DNA of 64,000 bases, from positions 4,650,001 through 4,714,000 of the forward strand of contig NC_088939.1 of NCBI RefSeq assembly GCF_033473495.1. Reading direction: 5' to 3'. The notes beneath the pieces were generated by a model that saw nothing but the letters and a program-made list of their open reading frames with translations, ran no database searches and was not told the origin of the DNA. Of this stretch, positions 1 through 12,560 are shown piece by piece (position 1 is the stretch's first letter; each line of letters opens with the position of its first letter). The DNA is from Cercospora beticola. Taxonomy: Eukaryota; Ascomycota; Dothideomycetes; Mycosphaerellales; Mycosphaerellaceae. The position numbers were made by a program, and so were the translations under genes.

Positions 1-1522
1 GCTAAAGCGAAGAAAGTATAGGAGTAGCTAGGCTAGTTAGATATAGCTATACTAGAAGCTAGTATTAAAAGCGAGATATAGTACCTAGTAAAGTATAATA
101 TAGTATCGAAGTAGATAGTTCTCGATACTATAGTCGAAGATAGCTATAGTCTCTATAAGGAGGTATATATAGAGTTCGTAGTTAATAATTAGGATAGTAA
201 TATCGACTTTATAGTAATAAAAGCTAGCTAGCTTAGTAAAATAGATCTATAGAAGAAAATAGGATCTCTCGTTATTTAGCTAAGGAATAAAGTAGTAGTA
301 GACTACTTACTAAAGACTAGTTAGGCTCTTTTTAGAGGTAGAGCGTATAGAGTATTCTACTCTCGATACTAACCTAGTATAGCTAATAAGATATACTTTA
401 ATTATAATATATATAGCTACCTTTAAGGAGCGTATTATAGAGCTACTAGGTATAGGAAATATATAGGTCTATATTAAATATAGAACTACTAGAGCTAGAG
501 TCCTCCGAAGTATATAGTATATATAGGCGAGTATCGAAGCTCTAACTAGATATATAAACGGTATCTATATTATAAATAATACCTCGCTACTTAAGCTAAG
601 CTACTATCGATATAATAGACGTTAACGACTAAGAATACCGAGATAGGAAACCTAATATCCTTTTAATAACTAAATATCTATAGATTCTTTACTATAATAT
701 AAGTAGGTAGAAGTATATATAGTAGAGTATATTAAGTAACGAAGCGTATTCTCGGTTTATAGTACTAGTAGTCGTAGAGCTATATCTATATATAGATAGA
801 AGTATAGAGGAGGTATAGTATAGAAGCTATAATAAGTAGAAGCTACTTTTACTAATAGTATAACGAGAGTATAGCTCCGGCTAGTTCGTATATCGGGCGA
901 TACTCTAAGTTAGTACTACTATTTAAGCTATATAAGTTCTAGTACTATTATATAATATTATAGCGATAATAATAATAACTATTAAAGGAATAGTTCTAGT
1001 AGTAGTAGTATATAATCCTAACGAGAGAGATAGTCGCGTCGAGAAGTATTAGGCGATTAATAAGAAGATAGTATATATTCGGTAGGCTATAGATAAAGCG
1101 TAATCTAGATAAGACGAAGAAATTAAGATATTAATATATTCGGATTTTAATCGATACTATTCGCTATAGAGAAGCTATAATAGCGTAGTTAAGTATAAGA
1201 AGGCTAAGAGAGCGCTAATTATATATTTTACTTAAGAATTCGGTCTCTAATCTATATTACTAGTAGGAACTATTATCTAGTAATATATAGGTAAAAACTA
1301 ATCCTCTACTATCGACGTTATCTTAGCTAGCTTAAGGTTAGCGAATTAGCTTATCTAGTACTACGTTTATAAGTATAATTATAGGTCGGACTATAGACTA
1401 TTAGAGATCGAGTTTAAAACTCGAGCTTTAAGATAGGAATCTAAACTAAGCTATCTAATACTAGAAAAGGTAGATTAGTCGTAAATCGGTATATAGATAG
1501 AGCTAAGACTATAGTCGATATA
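1..1522. repeat. RIP-mutated repeat, unclassified
   Basis: This stretch has almost no CpA or TpG and is rich in TpA, the same RIP signature as the identified transposons to its right. I found no reverse transcriptase, integrase or transposase peptide and no terminal repeats in it. It ends where the 5' LTR of Gypsy copy A begins, so it is probably older repeat DNA that copy A inserted into. CpG is partly retained. No gene can be supported. Confidence 0.6.
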
Positions 1523-1706
1523 TATTACGACCTCGCTTGCGATATAGTAGTAAACGGTCTTAACGGCACGTAACGCTATATATATATCGCGGTACGGCAC
1601 GTTCCGCGATACGCATTTCTTATATTTAGTTATATATTCTCTTACGCTCTTCTTAGATACCTTATCTTACGACTTCTATTCTACTACGATATTATATACT
1701 ATTATA
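1523..1706 (+). repeat. 5' LTR of Gypsy copy A
   Basis: This 184-bp repeat begins TATTACGACC and ends CTATTATA. It recurs at 8,490-8,673, 26,396-26,579 and 34,864-35,047. Differences between the four copies are mainly C/T and G/A changes. CpG survives in the central GCGGTACGGCACG part. Confidence 0.9.
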
Positions 1707-1879
1707 CTTTATAAGACTAATCTATACGACTAGGTTTATACAGTTTACGGTTTATAGTAAGTCGCTACGATAAAGCGCGATATCGACAATTATACGATAT
1801 ATAGTATAAATATAGTAGGTCGCTATATTAAGCGCGACTCTCTTTTTTTACGTATACGGTTTATAGTCTACTCGTTATC

Positions 1880-3960
1880 TTAATAATAGCGAAGCCGAGT
1901 AGTGTTAGTAGTAAGAATAGCCGCTACTACTCCTTCTACGTATCGCTTTTAAACGACTATATCGAGTTATAATTATAGACCTAGAGCTACGACCTAGATA
2001 GTAAGTTCGCTTAACGATAGAAGGCTATTAAAGAATAACTCGCTACTATTAAAGAAGCTACTAAACCTAAAGAAGAACCTATTAACCTTCTCGAGTTCTA
2101 ACTCGCTCTCGCTAAATAAAACGAGATTATCTTCTAAGATAATACTAGTAAGGAAGTCTATATCTCTACTAACTAGCTATAGAATCTAAGCGCTTTTAAG
2201 CTCTATAACTAAGTCCGAGCTACTCTAGAAGGTATATATACTATTATTCGTTACTTTTACTTCGATTACTATATAGCTCTTTAGTAACTCGAAGGCCTTT
2301 AAGCTATATATAACTTTAATTAAGAGAAGTACTACGCCTTCTCTCGTTAAGCCGACTGCCTCGAAGCCGAGAATACCTAGCTTAGTAATAACCTCGAAGA
2401 GTCTAGAAAGCGACTCGAAGATATAATAGGCCTCTCGTCCGACGATACTACTAAGAAGGTCGTTAAAGACCTTATAACTAATATTACTAAATTTAAGGAG
2501 ATAGCTAAATATTACTATAACTATAGTAAGAACCTCGAAGCTAATATCGAGAAGCTTAAAGTATATATTATATAGCTTAAGGAGTAAGAGTTAGTAGAGA
2601 GCTAGAATATAGATCTTATATTATCTATATTAAGAAAGGATAATACTACTCTAATAAAGAAGAAGGCCGCTTTAAGTAAGGCTAATAAGAAGCTATAGAA
2701 GAAGATCGACGAGAGCTATAGTTGCGACTCCGATCGTAATACGTATCCGCGCTATCGTTCTCTATCTCTATAGTCGCGCTACTAGCGTAGTAATCTAGGT
2801 CCTAATAATTCCGACTCCGATTCTAATTCGAGTCGTAGCTCTAGCCGACTACCTAACTACTCTTATAATAGCAGCCGTAGTAATAGCTATTATAGTAATA
2901 GCCGCGACCTACCTCGTAGCTACGACTATAATAGTACTCGTAAGATACCTCGCTTTAAGATACTAGGCGTAGACTCGGCCGTAACGACGCTATTATAGAT
3001 CGATCTTCTTCTTAGGATTAGTATTTAGATAGCTCGTAGTATCTATTACCTAGAGAAGTTTAGTATAGATAGTAAGCTTCTATTCGATAAGTAGCTCCTT
3101 AACGTAGACTACTTCCTAGTAAATACCGTTTTCTAATTAGCCGATTAGGCTATAACTTAGCTCCTTACTACGACTAAGAGCGACGTTCGTATACTACTCG
3201 AACTCTATATTAATACTCGCCTCTCCTCGTTCGTTTAAAAGAGCTCTATTACTAACCTATTTACTTCTATCGACGAGATACTTATCTTCCTAGTCGAGCG
3301 CTATAGCTAGCGCGATATTACTAGTAAGTCTTTTATAGATATATCTAAGCTTAAGTAGAAGGAGAGTTAACTATTCTCTAAGTACTATACTAAGTTCTAG
3401 AGCCTATGCTCTCGCGTTACTATAACTAAGGAGATCGAGATATAGATACTCGAGAATTTACTTTATTATCGTTACTAGAACCGACTAGTTAATAGCACGC
3501 CGCCGACTACTCTTAAGGAGCTCGTTAATAAGCTATATAATATCGAGACTAGTTTTGCCTATCTTAACTAGAATAAGAAGGACTCTAAGAAGGAGAGTAG
3601 TAATAACGCTAGTAATAATAATACTAGTAATAATAGTAATAGTAATAGTAGTAATAGTCGTAACTACGGTAATAGACGTAGTAGTAATACTATATCCTCG
3701 TCTAATCTACTTCCGTACGCCGACCTCCTCGATAAGTATAAGAACTTAAAGCCTCTATCCGAGGACTAGCGCGCCAGTTTAATCCGTAGTAGTTACTATC
3801 TCTGCTACTACGAACCGAGTTACTACTCTCGTAATCCTACTTATACTCTTAAGAAGTATATAGGCTCTAACGCTAACGCTATAACTATAGGCTCTAGCGC
3901 TAGTAATACCGCTAGTAATACTACCGGCACTACTTAGAACTAGGGAAATACCTAGACCTT
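1880..3960 (+). pseudogene. gag relic of Gypsy copy A
   Basis: This is the region between the 5' LTR and the pol motifs. The plus-strand translation is rich in Glu, Lys, Ser and Asn with many TAG/TAA codons, as expected from RIPped CAG/CAA/TGG. Near 3,803 the frame reads C-Y-Y-E-P-S-Y-Y-S-R-N. I infer this is a CCHC zinc knuckle whose second Cys and His have become Tyr (TGC to TAC, CAC to TAC). Just upstream (about 3,590-3,665) is an AGTAAT-type simple repeat that would encode a Ser/Asn-rich linker. End points are approximate. The assignment rests mainly on position and the knuckle. Confidence 0.5.
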
Positions 3961-3999
3961 CTCTCGAGTACGACGAGCGGAGGTTATAGCGATAAAGTT

Positions 4000-6900
4000 A
4001 ATATATAGAAGATACTAAAGGCATACTTACTTACTATATTAGATATAGCTAAGAGCTTTAGAGTAATACTAGAGATTACCGACTAGTTTATTATAGATAC
4101 TATAGTAAATAGTATCTAGGCTAAAGCCTATCTTAACTATAGTATAAACTCTCGTTATATTAACTTATCTTTCGTATATAAAAACAATTTCCCTTTAATT
4201 CTACTCGAATAGGCTAGGAAGCTTAGACTAGAGTCGGAAGTTACCGCCCTATTAGATATTACTACTATTGCCGAAGTTAAACTAGATATTAGCGACTATA
4301 GAGAGCTATTCTATACGTTTGTTATATATTTAAGCTCTACGTACGACCTCGTACTTAGAAAAGGATAGTTTAACTAATATAATCCTAATATTATATAGCT
4401 AGATAATTATATTATCTTCCTATATAAAGACTACTAAGAATATATAGTATACTACTCTATAGAAGTTTCTAGCGAGTATATCTCTAGTAGTAACCCGGTT
4501 ACCGATATTAAAGAGATTAGCCCGACTACGCTATACTATATAGCGCGTCGATAAGGGACTAAGGTTTACGTAATATAGATAGCCGGACTAGACGAGAGGC
4601 GTTAAGTACCTCTCGATAGCCTAACTACGTACGCGATAAGGATAATTAAGTCTTAAACTATACTATACCGAGGAGGTTCTACTACGATCGTAATTAATTA
4701 ATACGTTAGGCAAGCGTATACTAACGCTATAGCCGTAGCCGACTTTAAGAAGTTTATAACTAGTACTATAAACTAGGTAGATCTAAAAGCAATTATAGAC
4801 CGCCTACTAATAGAATACTAAGACTTTACCGACCTATTCGATAGGCGCGAAGCCGATAAGCTACTACTATACCGTCCCGGCTTAGATTATAAAATTAAGC
4901 TTAAAGAAAGCGCTATTCTACTATTTAAACGACCTTACTCGATATTATAGTAGTAGAATAAGATAATTAAGAAATAGATTAATAACTAGCTCGAGAAGAG
5001 TAATATATACGCTTCTATATCTCCCGCTATAGTACTAGTTCTTATTATTAAGAAGCCGAATAGAGGACTCTGTATATACTTTAATTATCGGAGTTTAAAC
5101 GCGCTAATAATTAAGTCGCGCTACCTAATACTCTTAGTCTAGGAAACTCTCGACCGGATTATAGGAAAGGAGTAGTTTACTAAGATAGACGTAATTATAG
5201 CGTTTAACTATATCTACGTCGCTACTAGAAATAAATAGAAGATAGTATTTACTACTAGATACGGATAGTTTAAGTATATAGTAATACCCTTTAGCCTTTA
5301 TAATATACTAGGTACTTTCTAAAGTTATATTAATAATACGCTAAGAGAGTTCCTTAATAACTTCTACTTAGCCTATCTAGATAACTATCTCGTCTTCTCT
5401 AATTTATACGAATAGTATATATAGTATATTCGTCGCGTAATAGAGAGGCTTCGAGCCGCTAGCTTATAGCTAGATATTAATAAGTACGAGTTCTTCGTAT
5501 ATAAAACTAAGTACCTTAGTATAATTATTAGTCGTAATAGCGTTAGAATAGACCTAGAGAAGGTTTAAGCTATATAAGATTAGCAAATACCTAGCTACGT
5601 TAAAGATATTTAAGTATTCTTAGAGTTTACGAACTTCTACTATAAGTTTATCGATAAGTTCGGCAGACTAGTAGCGCTACTAACTGCCCTTACTAAGAAG
5701 GAGGCTAATAGTACGTCCGACAAAAAGAAATATATACTATTTAACTAGACGACTAAGTACGAGGCTACCTTCTAAGTACTAAAGGTCGCGTTCCTTAAGG
5801 CGCTAGTACTAGCTCTATTCCGACCTAGCTAGAAGATAATACTAGAAATAGATACTTCCGATTTTGTTATAGCTATAGTACTCTCTTAGTAAAACCTAGA
5901 TATAGGTATATAGTACCTAGTAGCGTATATATCTAAGAAGATATTACTAGTAGAATATAACTATAAGATCTATAATAAGGAGTTACTAGTAATCGTATAA
6001 GCCTTTAAAGAATAGCGCTCTAAACTTATAATAGAGAGAGAGAAAGAAGATAGCGACTTCGAGCGTTTCTAGAATAATAAATATATCTAAGTACTATCCG
6101 ACTATAAGAACCTTAAGTATTTTATAACGACTAAATAGCTTAATCGTCGACAAGCGAGATAGGCTAAGTTCTTATTATAATTTAACTTTAAGATTATATA
6201 TAGACCTAGCGTTTAAAGTACTAAATCTAATAGCCTAATAAGGAGATCCTAGGACTTCCTATTATCTCTAGATAACCTACGAAATTAGTATTAGAATTAG
6301 ATACTACTTCCGGAATACCGCCTTAACCTGCTTATAGTAGCTACGATAACTCTTAAAGAGGATATTCTAGAACTCTCTCTACTATCTAAAATAATAGAAT
6401 AACTATACTAGGAGCCGGTAGTCCTTTAAGCCTTATAGTAATTCTAGAAAAGCGAAATAGTAGATATACTACGTCGGTATAAGATCGATTAAGCGTTAGT
6501 CCGGCTATAATAAGATAGGTTTTTTATTACTAACTACTATAGCGAGTTAAGCTTACTAATCCTACTAACTAACTCCGAAACGATATATCTCGCTTATATA
6601 GAGATTATTTATAGCTATTATAATACTGCTCTCGTAGGCTACTCGGGTATTACGAAGATATTCGAACTAGTTATAAGGACGTATATATAGCTATACGCCT
6701 AATAGATAGTTAAGCGCTATATTCGTAATTATAAGGTATATTATATAACGAAGGCAACCTACTAAATATATAGTAGACTTCTAGTACTATTACTAGTACT
6801 ATATAAACTATAGCAGGATATAGCTATAGACTTTATCGTTAACCTACTACTAAGTAAAAGCGTTAAGGGAGTTACTTATAAGAATATTCTAATAATTATA

Positions 6901-7900
6901 GACTATTTAATAAAGGAGAGATATTTCGTACTAGCCTAGAAGCTTAACGCTAAATACGTAGCTCGCCTATTTATTAAATACGTTATATTACGGCATAGGC
7001 TATACTAAACTATAGTAATCGACAGAGGTACTAACTAGCTTTCGACGTTCTTTAAGAGAGTTAGTATAATCCTAGGAATTAAGTAGAAACTATCTATAGC
7101 GTTCTACTCCGAAACTAATAGATAGTCTAAGAACTCTAATAAAGGACTAGAATAGTATCTTCGTTCGTTCTATAATTATACTTAGATAGACTAGGTAGAT
7201 TTCCTACCTATAGCCGAGTTTGCGATTAATAACTACGCCTCCGAAGTTATAATAGTCTTACTATTCTTCGCTAACTATAGTTATAATCTACGCCTAGCTA
7301 GTAGTACTAACTTAGCTAATACTAAAGCCGCGTATAGAGTAATTCTACTAGGCTAGCCCCGAATCGACTTCGTAGCCGCTAATATATACGGTATACGGCT
7401 AAACTAGATCTACGAGTTCGTTCGATAGAATATATACTTAGTATAAGTGCTTTAAGCCGATAATACTAACTAATATAGGCTGCCTACTCCTACTTACTAA
7501 GTAGGTAACCTTATTTATATTAGTACCGAGAATTAGTCGACGTATAGACCTACTAAGAAACTCGACTTTAAATTCTCTAGGCCGTATAAAGTGCTAGAAG
7601 TACTTCTACGTAACGTCTACTGCGTTAATCTACTACCTAATATTTAGAAATACCTAGTCTTCTACTCTAACCTCTTACGTAAAGCCGATAACGATCCGCT
7701 ACTAGAGCAAGACTCGCTAGTAGCCGGCCTACTACTACCGATCGAAGTTATATAAGAAGATAGAATAGAGGAAGAATAGAAAGTTAAAGAGATTACTAAT
7801 AGTACTATTCGGTAACTAGTATATAGATAATAGAGATAGCTAGGTAGAGAGCCGAGGCTAATATTTAAAGTAAAATAGACGGGTTATACTAAGCTAACTT
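4000..7900 (+). pseudogene. pol relic (RT-RNase H-integrase) of Gypsy copy A
   Basis: Plus-strand translation keeps clear Ty3/Gypsy pol signatures between TAG/TAA stops. The RT fingers/palm peptide YFNYRSLNALIIKSRY is at 5,077. The RT active site reads YLDNY at 5,374-5,388 in place of the family's YLDDY; an Asp-to-Asn change there follows from TpG to TpA. The RNase H peptide DTSDFVIAIVLS is at 5,851. The integrase-region peptide DFLPIAEFAINNYA is at 7,198, followed by a typical C-terminal segment (about 7,560-7,690). The protein cannot be made. Boundaries are approximate and a protease domain was not resolved. Confidence 0.8.
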
Positions 7901-8489
7901 AGGAGCCTATAGAATCTCTTTAAGGTATATCCGAAGAACTAGTAGCGTTCTATACGAAGCAACTCGATAGTATATCTATACACTCTAACTCTAACTAGAC
8001 GATAGAAGTAAAGGAGTTTAGCGAACCTAGTAAGGATTAGCGTATTACTCCGAGTATAGAGGCGCGACGTATAATACGTTCGTCGGCTTCGGCCTCTATA
8101 CGAGCGAGCACTATCTCGACTCTAGACTACGCTACGATATAGGCAAGCTACTTTATACTAAGGCTCTAAGAGAATTAGTAGGTACCTATACTAAGTTTAG
8201 ACCTATATAGAAGCGCTAGTTCTTAGAGTAGTACTTCTAGTACGAGTATACTAGTAGAGACTAGTAGTTGCCTAGTAGAGGCTAGTAACGAGCACGACGT
8301 AATAGACTACGCGTATAAGTACTAGATAGGCTAAGTTAGCGATACGCTAGAATAGTAGGACTTAGATTAAGGAGTTTAGATTAGCAAACAAGGCGTTTAG
8401 TATAGCTAATAATAAGTTAGAGGTATTTCTAAGGCTCTAATTAGTTAACCTCTACCTCTAAGAATAGAGATAGGTTTAGAGAGAGGTAG

Positions 8490-8673
8490 TATTACGACCT
8501 CGCCTACGATATAGTAGTAAATAGTCTTAACGGCACGTAACGCCGTATATATATCGCGGTACGGCACGTTCTATAATACGCGTTTCTTATATTTAGTCGC
8601 GCGTTCTCTCGCGCTCTTCTTAGATACCTTATCTTACGACTTCTGTTCTACTACGATATTATATACTATTATA
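8490..8673 (+). repeat. 3' LTR of Gypsy copy A
   Basis: This is the second 184-bp LTR of copy A, aligning end to end with 1,523-1,706. It is preceded by the purine-rich TTTAGAGAGAGGTAG. It differs from the 5' LTR mostly at CpG-type sites, for example CGCG in this copy against TATA in the other. Confidence 0.9.
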
Positions 8674-9299
8674 ATACGCTTACTCTAGGTTCCTACTATA
8701 GCGATCCTAGATAATATTATAGAGAGCTTTCTTTAGGTTATTAAGAACGTAGTATATAGTAATATACTTAGAGTAAGACTATCTCTATACGTAAAGAGAT
8801 AGTAGTCGTCTAACCTCTCGCTACTATAGATATCTCTCTCTATATCTAGAAACTATATTACTACTCTATAGTATAGAGAAGAAAATACTATAGGAGCGAG
8901 GTAAGCTCTCTAGAAGATCTATAGAAAGTACTTCTACTAGATAGAGAAGTAGAAGAAAGAGTATTAGAAAGAGTTTCTAGTAGACCTAAATAATATCTAG
9001 AAAGCTAATAGCTACGCCTATACTACGAACTAAATTAGCGCTATCCCGATACTAGTAAAGAGTACGACTATAGCGGAGACTAATAAAACGAAAGCAAATA
9101 TACTTATAACGACCTTCTTCTCTATTCTACTAGAACTAAAGATAGATAGATATACTAATTAACTATAAGTATCTATACGAAAACATAGCGTACTTCGAGA
9201 GCTTCTACCTATTATAATAGAAGAGATCTATTAGGCTATCTTCTAGTAGAATCCGAAAAAGGTACCTAGTTCGAATAAGATTATATTCGATATCTAGAG

Positions 9300-10100
9300 G
9301 TACCTTCTATAGTATATTAGCTCGTAGCTCTAATAGATATACTAGGCGTCGCTAGATCTAGAATACGTACCTAGATCGTAGCGGACTACTAAGATCGTAG
9401 TACTAAAAAAGCCTAGTAAGTCGGACTATATAGTACTAAAAGTATACTAGCCTATCTCCTTACTACTAACGATTAGTAAAAGTCTTAAAGCTATCGTCGC
9501 TACGAGACTATTATATCTAGTAGAAAGGTTTTCTCTACTACCTACTAATTATTTTAGTATAAGAAAGCAGCGGTCGTATAAGTAGGCTCTAGACGTCTTA
9601 ATAGAAAAGATTTATAAGATATAGAAGAGTAAGTATATACTTTTACTTATAACGTTCGATATATAAGATACCTTTAATAGAGTTTATCTAGTTATACTCG
9701 GATAGCGTTTATATAAGCGAAGTATCTCCGATAAGATAGTTAGATAGATTCGTAGTTTCTATAAAGATCGAATAGGAAGTATTATAATCGGTAACTTTAT
9801 ATTAGAGTATATACCTATTAGTTATACTAGTATCCTATAGAGATCTCTACTCTCTTCTATTCTATATATTTTCTATAATATAAATCTAGTAGAAAGTAAG
9901 ATTAGTAGAGTAAGTAGATTGCTCGGATTTATCGACAATTTTATAGTATAGCGTATAGGCGCTAACTATATAGAGATAATAGAAAGATTATAGGCAGAAG
10001 TACTATAGCTAGTAGCTTAGTAGTTAGAGAAGAGCAGAGCTACGTTCGAAGTAAACAAAACCGGATTCGTCTATTTCGAATAAAAAGTAGTAAAAGAAGA
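9300..10100 (+). pseudogene. LINE reverse transcriptase domain relic
   Basis: This is the recognisable RT core of the LINE relic. In order it has a KVPSSNKI-like N-terminal motif (about 9,260-9,290), PISLLLTISKSLKAI (9,451), a KQRS motif (about 9,565-9,580) and GFIDNF (9,925). The last is the catalytic box with its second Asp read as Asn. Stops are TAG/TAA only. No function is possible. Confidence 0.65.
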
Positions 10101-11903
10101 AGGCTCGAAGCTAGCCTTATATTTCTTCGGCTTAGAGATTAGGCTCTAGGATATAATTAAGATCCTCGGCGTTATACTAGATACTAGACTAACTATAATA
10201 GCCTACTTCGATAGGATTATTACTATAGTAACTAAGAAGTATCTAGTAATAGGATAGCTTCGAGGTATCTAACTAAAATAGATATACTAGCTATATTATA
10301 TAGTAATTAATACTACTATAGACTATATAGTATTAACTTAGTATATAAAAGGAAGACTTAGAGTATAATAGTATACTACTCGGCTAGAACGTATTTAATA
10401 GATAGGTACGTAAGCTATTATTAGAGCCTTCTAGATAGTCTCTTTAAGTATTCTCTAGGATAAGGCTAGACTAGAGCCGATCGAAATATAACTAGTAAGA
10501 AAGACTACTAAGTATATACTAGGTATTAGAGCGTTACTATAGTAGTACTCTCTATAGTCTATTATAAACGATATAGAACGGAGGAATAAGTAGTATAGAA
10601 GCCTTTTATTCGAGATCTAGTCTAGTTACTATAAGACTATCTAAAGTAAAAAGAGGTTAGGTATTACTCTAAAGCTACTATATACCTTACTTCTATAGTA
10701 TAACCTTAAAGATATAGTACTAGTATATAATAAAGCGGAGATACGCTATATCTACTAGCGCCTACTAGGCGCTCTAACGTAATAGTAGCTATACTATACT
10801 AACGCGTTAGTAAGGAATAGATAGATAGATATTATAGTAGTAAGATACTTTCGCTTATTAGGCAAACTAGCGTATAAGGTAGTATAGTAAGAAACTATAG
10901 AGCAGGAAATAATATATACTATAGCTAGTACCGAGATTTATACTATTAAGATAGTACTCGAATATATTTAGAAGGTTAATAGTCCTATATAGATCGTATC
11001 TAATAGTTAGGAAGCCCTTTAGCAAATTAGTAGTAGTAGCTACTCTAAGAAGTTAAGAGAGGTCGTCGTAGTAATACTCTAAGAGCTATAGCTCGCTAAT
11101 AAGAAGAGCGTCTAAGTTAAGCTACTTTAGATATCTAGATATAAAGAAATCGCTAGTAATAAGTAAGTATATTATACTATCTAAGAGACTATATCGATAT
11201 ATTATATACTACGTATAGAACCTAAACGCTAGGTTAGAGAATATATAGAAGTCTCTAAACTACTATAAGTAGTAGTCGAGGTAGACGTACCGAAAGCTAT
11301 ATCTATATAGAGTAGATTTATCTACTTAATCGATAGTACTCTTTCTAGAAGATATAGACTACTATTATATAGCGCGCTAATACGTAAGGATATAGGAATT
11401 CTAGTATAAGCGCGAATAGGCTATTCTTATTTATATAAATACTTAGTATATATACGATAAGTAGAGAGCGTAATATACGAGTATAAGAGCGAGTTAGAGT
11501 CTATTAAGTATATACTATTATACTATTCTAAGTAGGTATCTTAGTAATAATAATTAAAGAAAGCTACTAGTAATAGATAGGATAATATATCTTTTCTACT
11601 CGAAAAGAAGAGCTAAAAGAAGGACTCGAGATTAGGATAAGTAGTTAATAGAGATAAATAGCGGCCGGATATAGACGTTATATAGGCTATAATTACGTTT
11701 CTAAAAAGCACTAGTAGATTTGCTACCTAGGCCTAGGTTTTACTTAATTAATAGTACTCTTATAGAGTAACTATCTCGATTATACTCGTATAAAAAACAG
11801 ATCTAGAGAATATCTTAAGTTAAGGTAGTAAACGAGAGTATAAATATAAGGTTAACGCTTAGAGATAGCTTATACGGACATTAGATCTATATATAGCTAG
11901 ATT

Positions 11904-11929
11904 AAATAATATAATATAATATAATATAG
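11904..11929 (+). repeat. AT-rich simple repeat at the island boundary
   Basis: An ATAAT/ATA run that I read as the 3' tail of the LINE relic. Immediately to its right CpA dinucleotides reappear (GGTTCAAGCC at about 11,932), so it marks the left edge of the non-RIP block. Confidence 0.6.
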
Positions 11930-11961
11930 TAGGTTCAAGCCCTAGCTTAGATTCGTTACGC

Positions 11962-11978
11962 GTTAGCAGCACGCTAAC
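11962..11978. other. Small inverted repeat near the island edge
   Basis: GTTAGC and GCTAAC flank a 5-base loop (AGCAC), giving a possible 6-bp stem. It lies just inside the non-RIP block. It is too short to assign a role and may be chance. Confidence 0.3.
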
Positions 11979-12226
11979 AGGCTGCCTATATGTCGTACGA
12001 GTACGCAGTATATAATTCCTGCCTAAAGTCTATTAACTTACTTATAAATCAAGAATTTAGTCTTAGTATATAGCTACAATCGTGCTTCCATACGTGAGCC
12101 ACTTTCGGCACTAGGCTATAATTTCGTAGGCATACTATATCTCGTCGTACAAGTTTAGCGAATCTTAGCACTTTGTATAGAGCTCTAGAGCGTTGCAACA
12201 TGATTACAGTAACTCAGCATAATCGC

Positions 12227-12302
12227 GGCAGTTCAACATGATCACGGCAGAGCAACAAGATCATGGCAGTGCAACTTGATCACGGCAATTCACATCATAG
12301 CC
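12227..12302 (+). repeat. 19-bp imperfect tandem repeat upstream of the oxygenase gene
   Basis: Three successive 19-bp units start GGCAG and carry CAAC..GATCA (12,227-12,245, 12,246-12,264, 12,265-12,283). A fourth, decayed unit follows (12,284-12,302). Weaker similarity continues to the left to about 12,195. Units 1 and 3 contain the palindrome TGATCA, unit 2 AGATCA. The array ends about 260 bp upstream of the predicted start of the oxygenase gene, so it may lie in its promoter or 5' leader. A neutral minisatellite is equally possible. Confidence 0.7.
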
Positions 12303-12560
12303 CAGCCTTGACCACAATCGACCGGGGATTGACAGTAACGTAATGTGGTGCCAGATTCTTCAGTGCGTCTTACGTCCTTCCTACATAAGCTTTTGAGGAG
12401 TCGCGGAACTTGCTGCGCCAGTCGCGGAATACATTGCGGTGTGCACGACTATATAGCTAGAGCCATTTCCGTCATCGAACAAAGTATATACCATTAATTG
12501 GGCAAGCAGAACAGAAGCTATAATTGTGTAACTTCTTCTCGTTGTCTTTACAGAGCTGCC

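Larger units (their letters stand above)
1523..8673 (+). mobile_element. Ty3/Gypsy LTR retrotransposon, copy A, RIP-inactivated
   Basis: Two 184-bp LTRs enclose about 6.8 kb. Inside, in order, are a gag region with a mutated zinc knuckle (about 3,803), a reverse transcriptase, an RNase H-like peptide (DTSDF, 5,851) and an integrase C-terminal region (DFLPIAEFA, 7,198). RT before integrase is the Ty3/Gypsy order. A purine-rich tract (about 8,473-8,488) precedes the 3' LTR, as expected for a polypurine tract. The LTR ends read TA...TA, expected if TG...CA ends were RIPped. Flanks are ATATA (1,518-1,522) and ATACG (8,674-8,678), which could be a target duplication differing by CG/TA, but this is not certain. 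It is closely related to copy B at 26,396-35,047. Every coding frame is riddled with TAG/TAA, so it is not autonomous. Confidence 0.9.
8674..11929 (+). mobile_element. LINE-type non-LTR retrotransposon relic
   Basis: The plus-strand translation contains peptides typical of fungal non-LTR reverse transcriptases: PISLLLTISKSLKAI from 9,451, the segment around 9,540-9,610 (short peptide YFSIRKQRSYK), and GFIDNF at 9,925-9,942 where the family has an F/Y-x-D-D active site. No LTRs flank it. The right end is a simple ATAATATAATATA run (11,904-11,929), a usual kind of LINE 3' tail, lying directly against the gene island. The left end meets the Gypsy copy A LTR, so the 5' part (ORF1, most of the endonuclease) is missing or displaced. 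All frames carry RIP-type stops. The family (I/Tad-like) is inferred from peptide style only. Confidence 0.7.

Noticed and set aside
3555..3749. 64-codon ORF, repeated identically at 28,678-28,872
   Set aside because: It reads the AGTAAT simple repeat of the Gypsy gag region in a wrong frame, starts at TTG, and gives a low-complexity Ile/Val peptide. It recurs only because the element is duplicated.
11931..11979. GGTTCAAGCC resembling a tRNA B box next to the LINE tail
   Set aside because: No matching A box or foldable acceptor, D and anticodon stems were found around it. A single B-box-like decamer is expected by chance.
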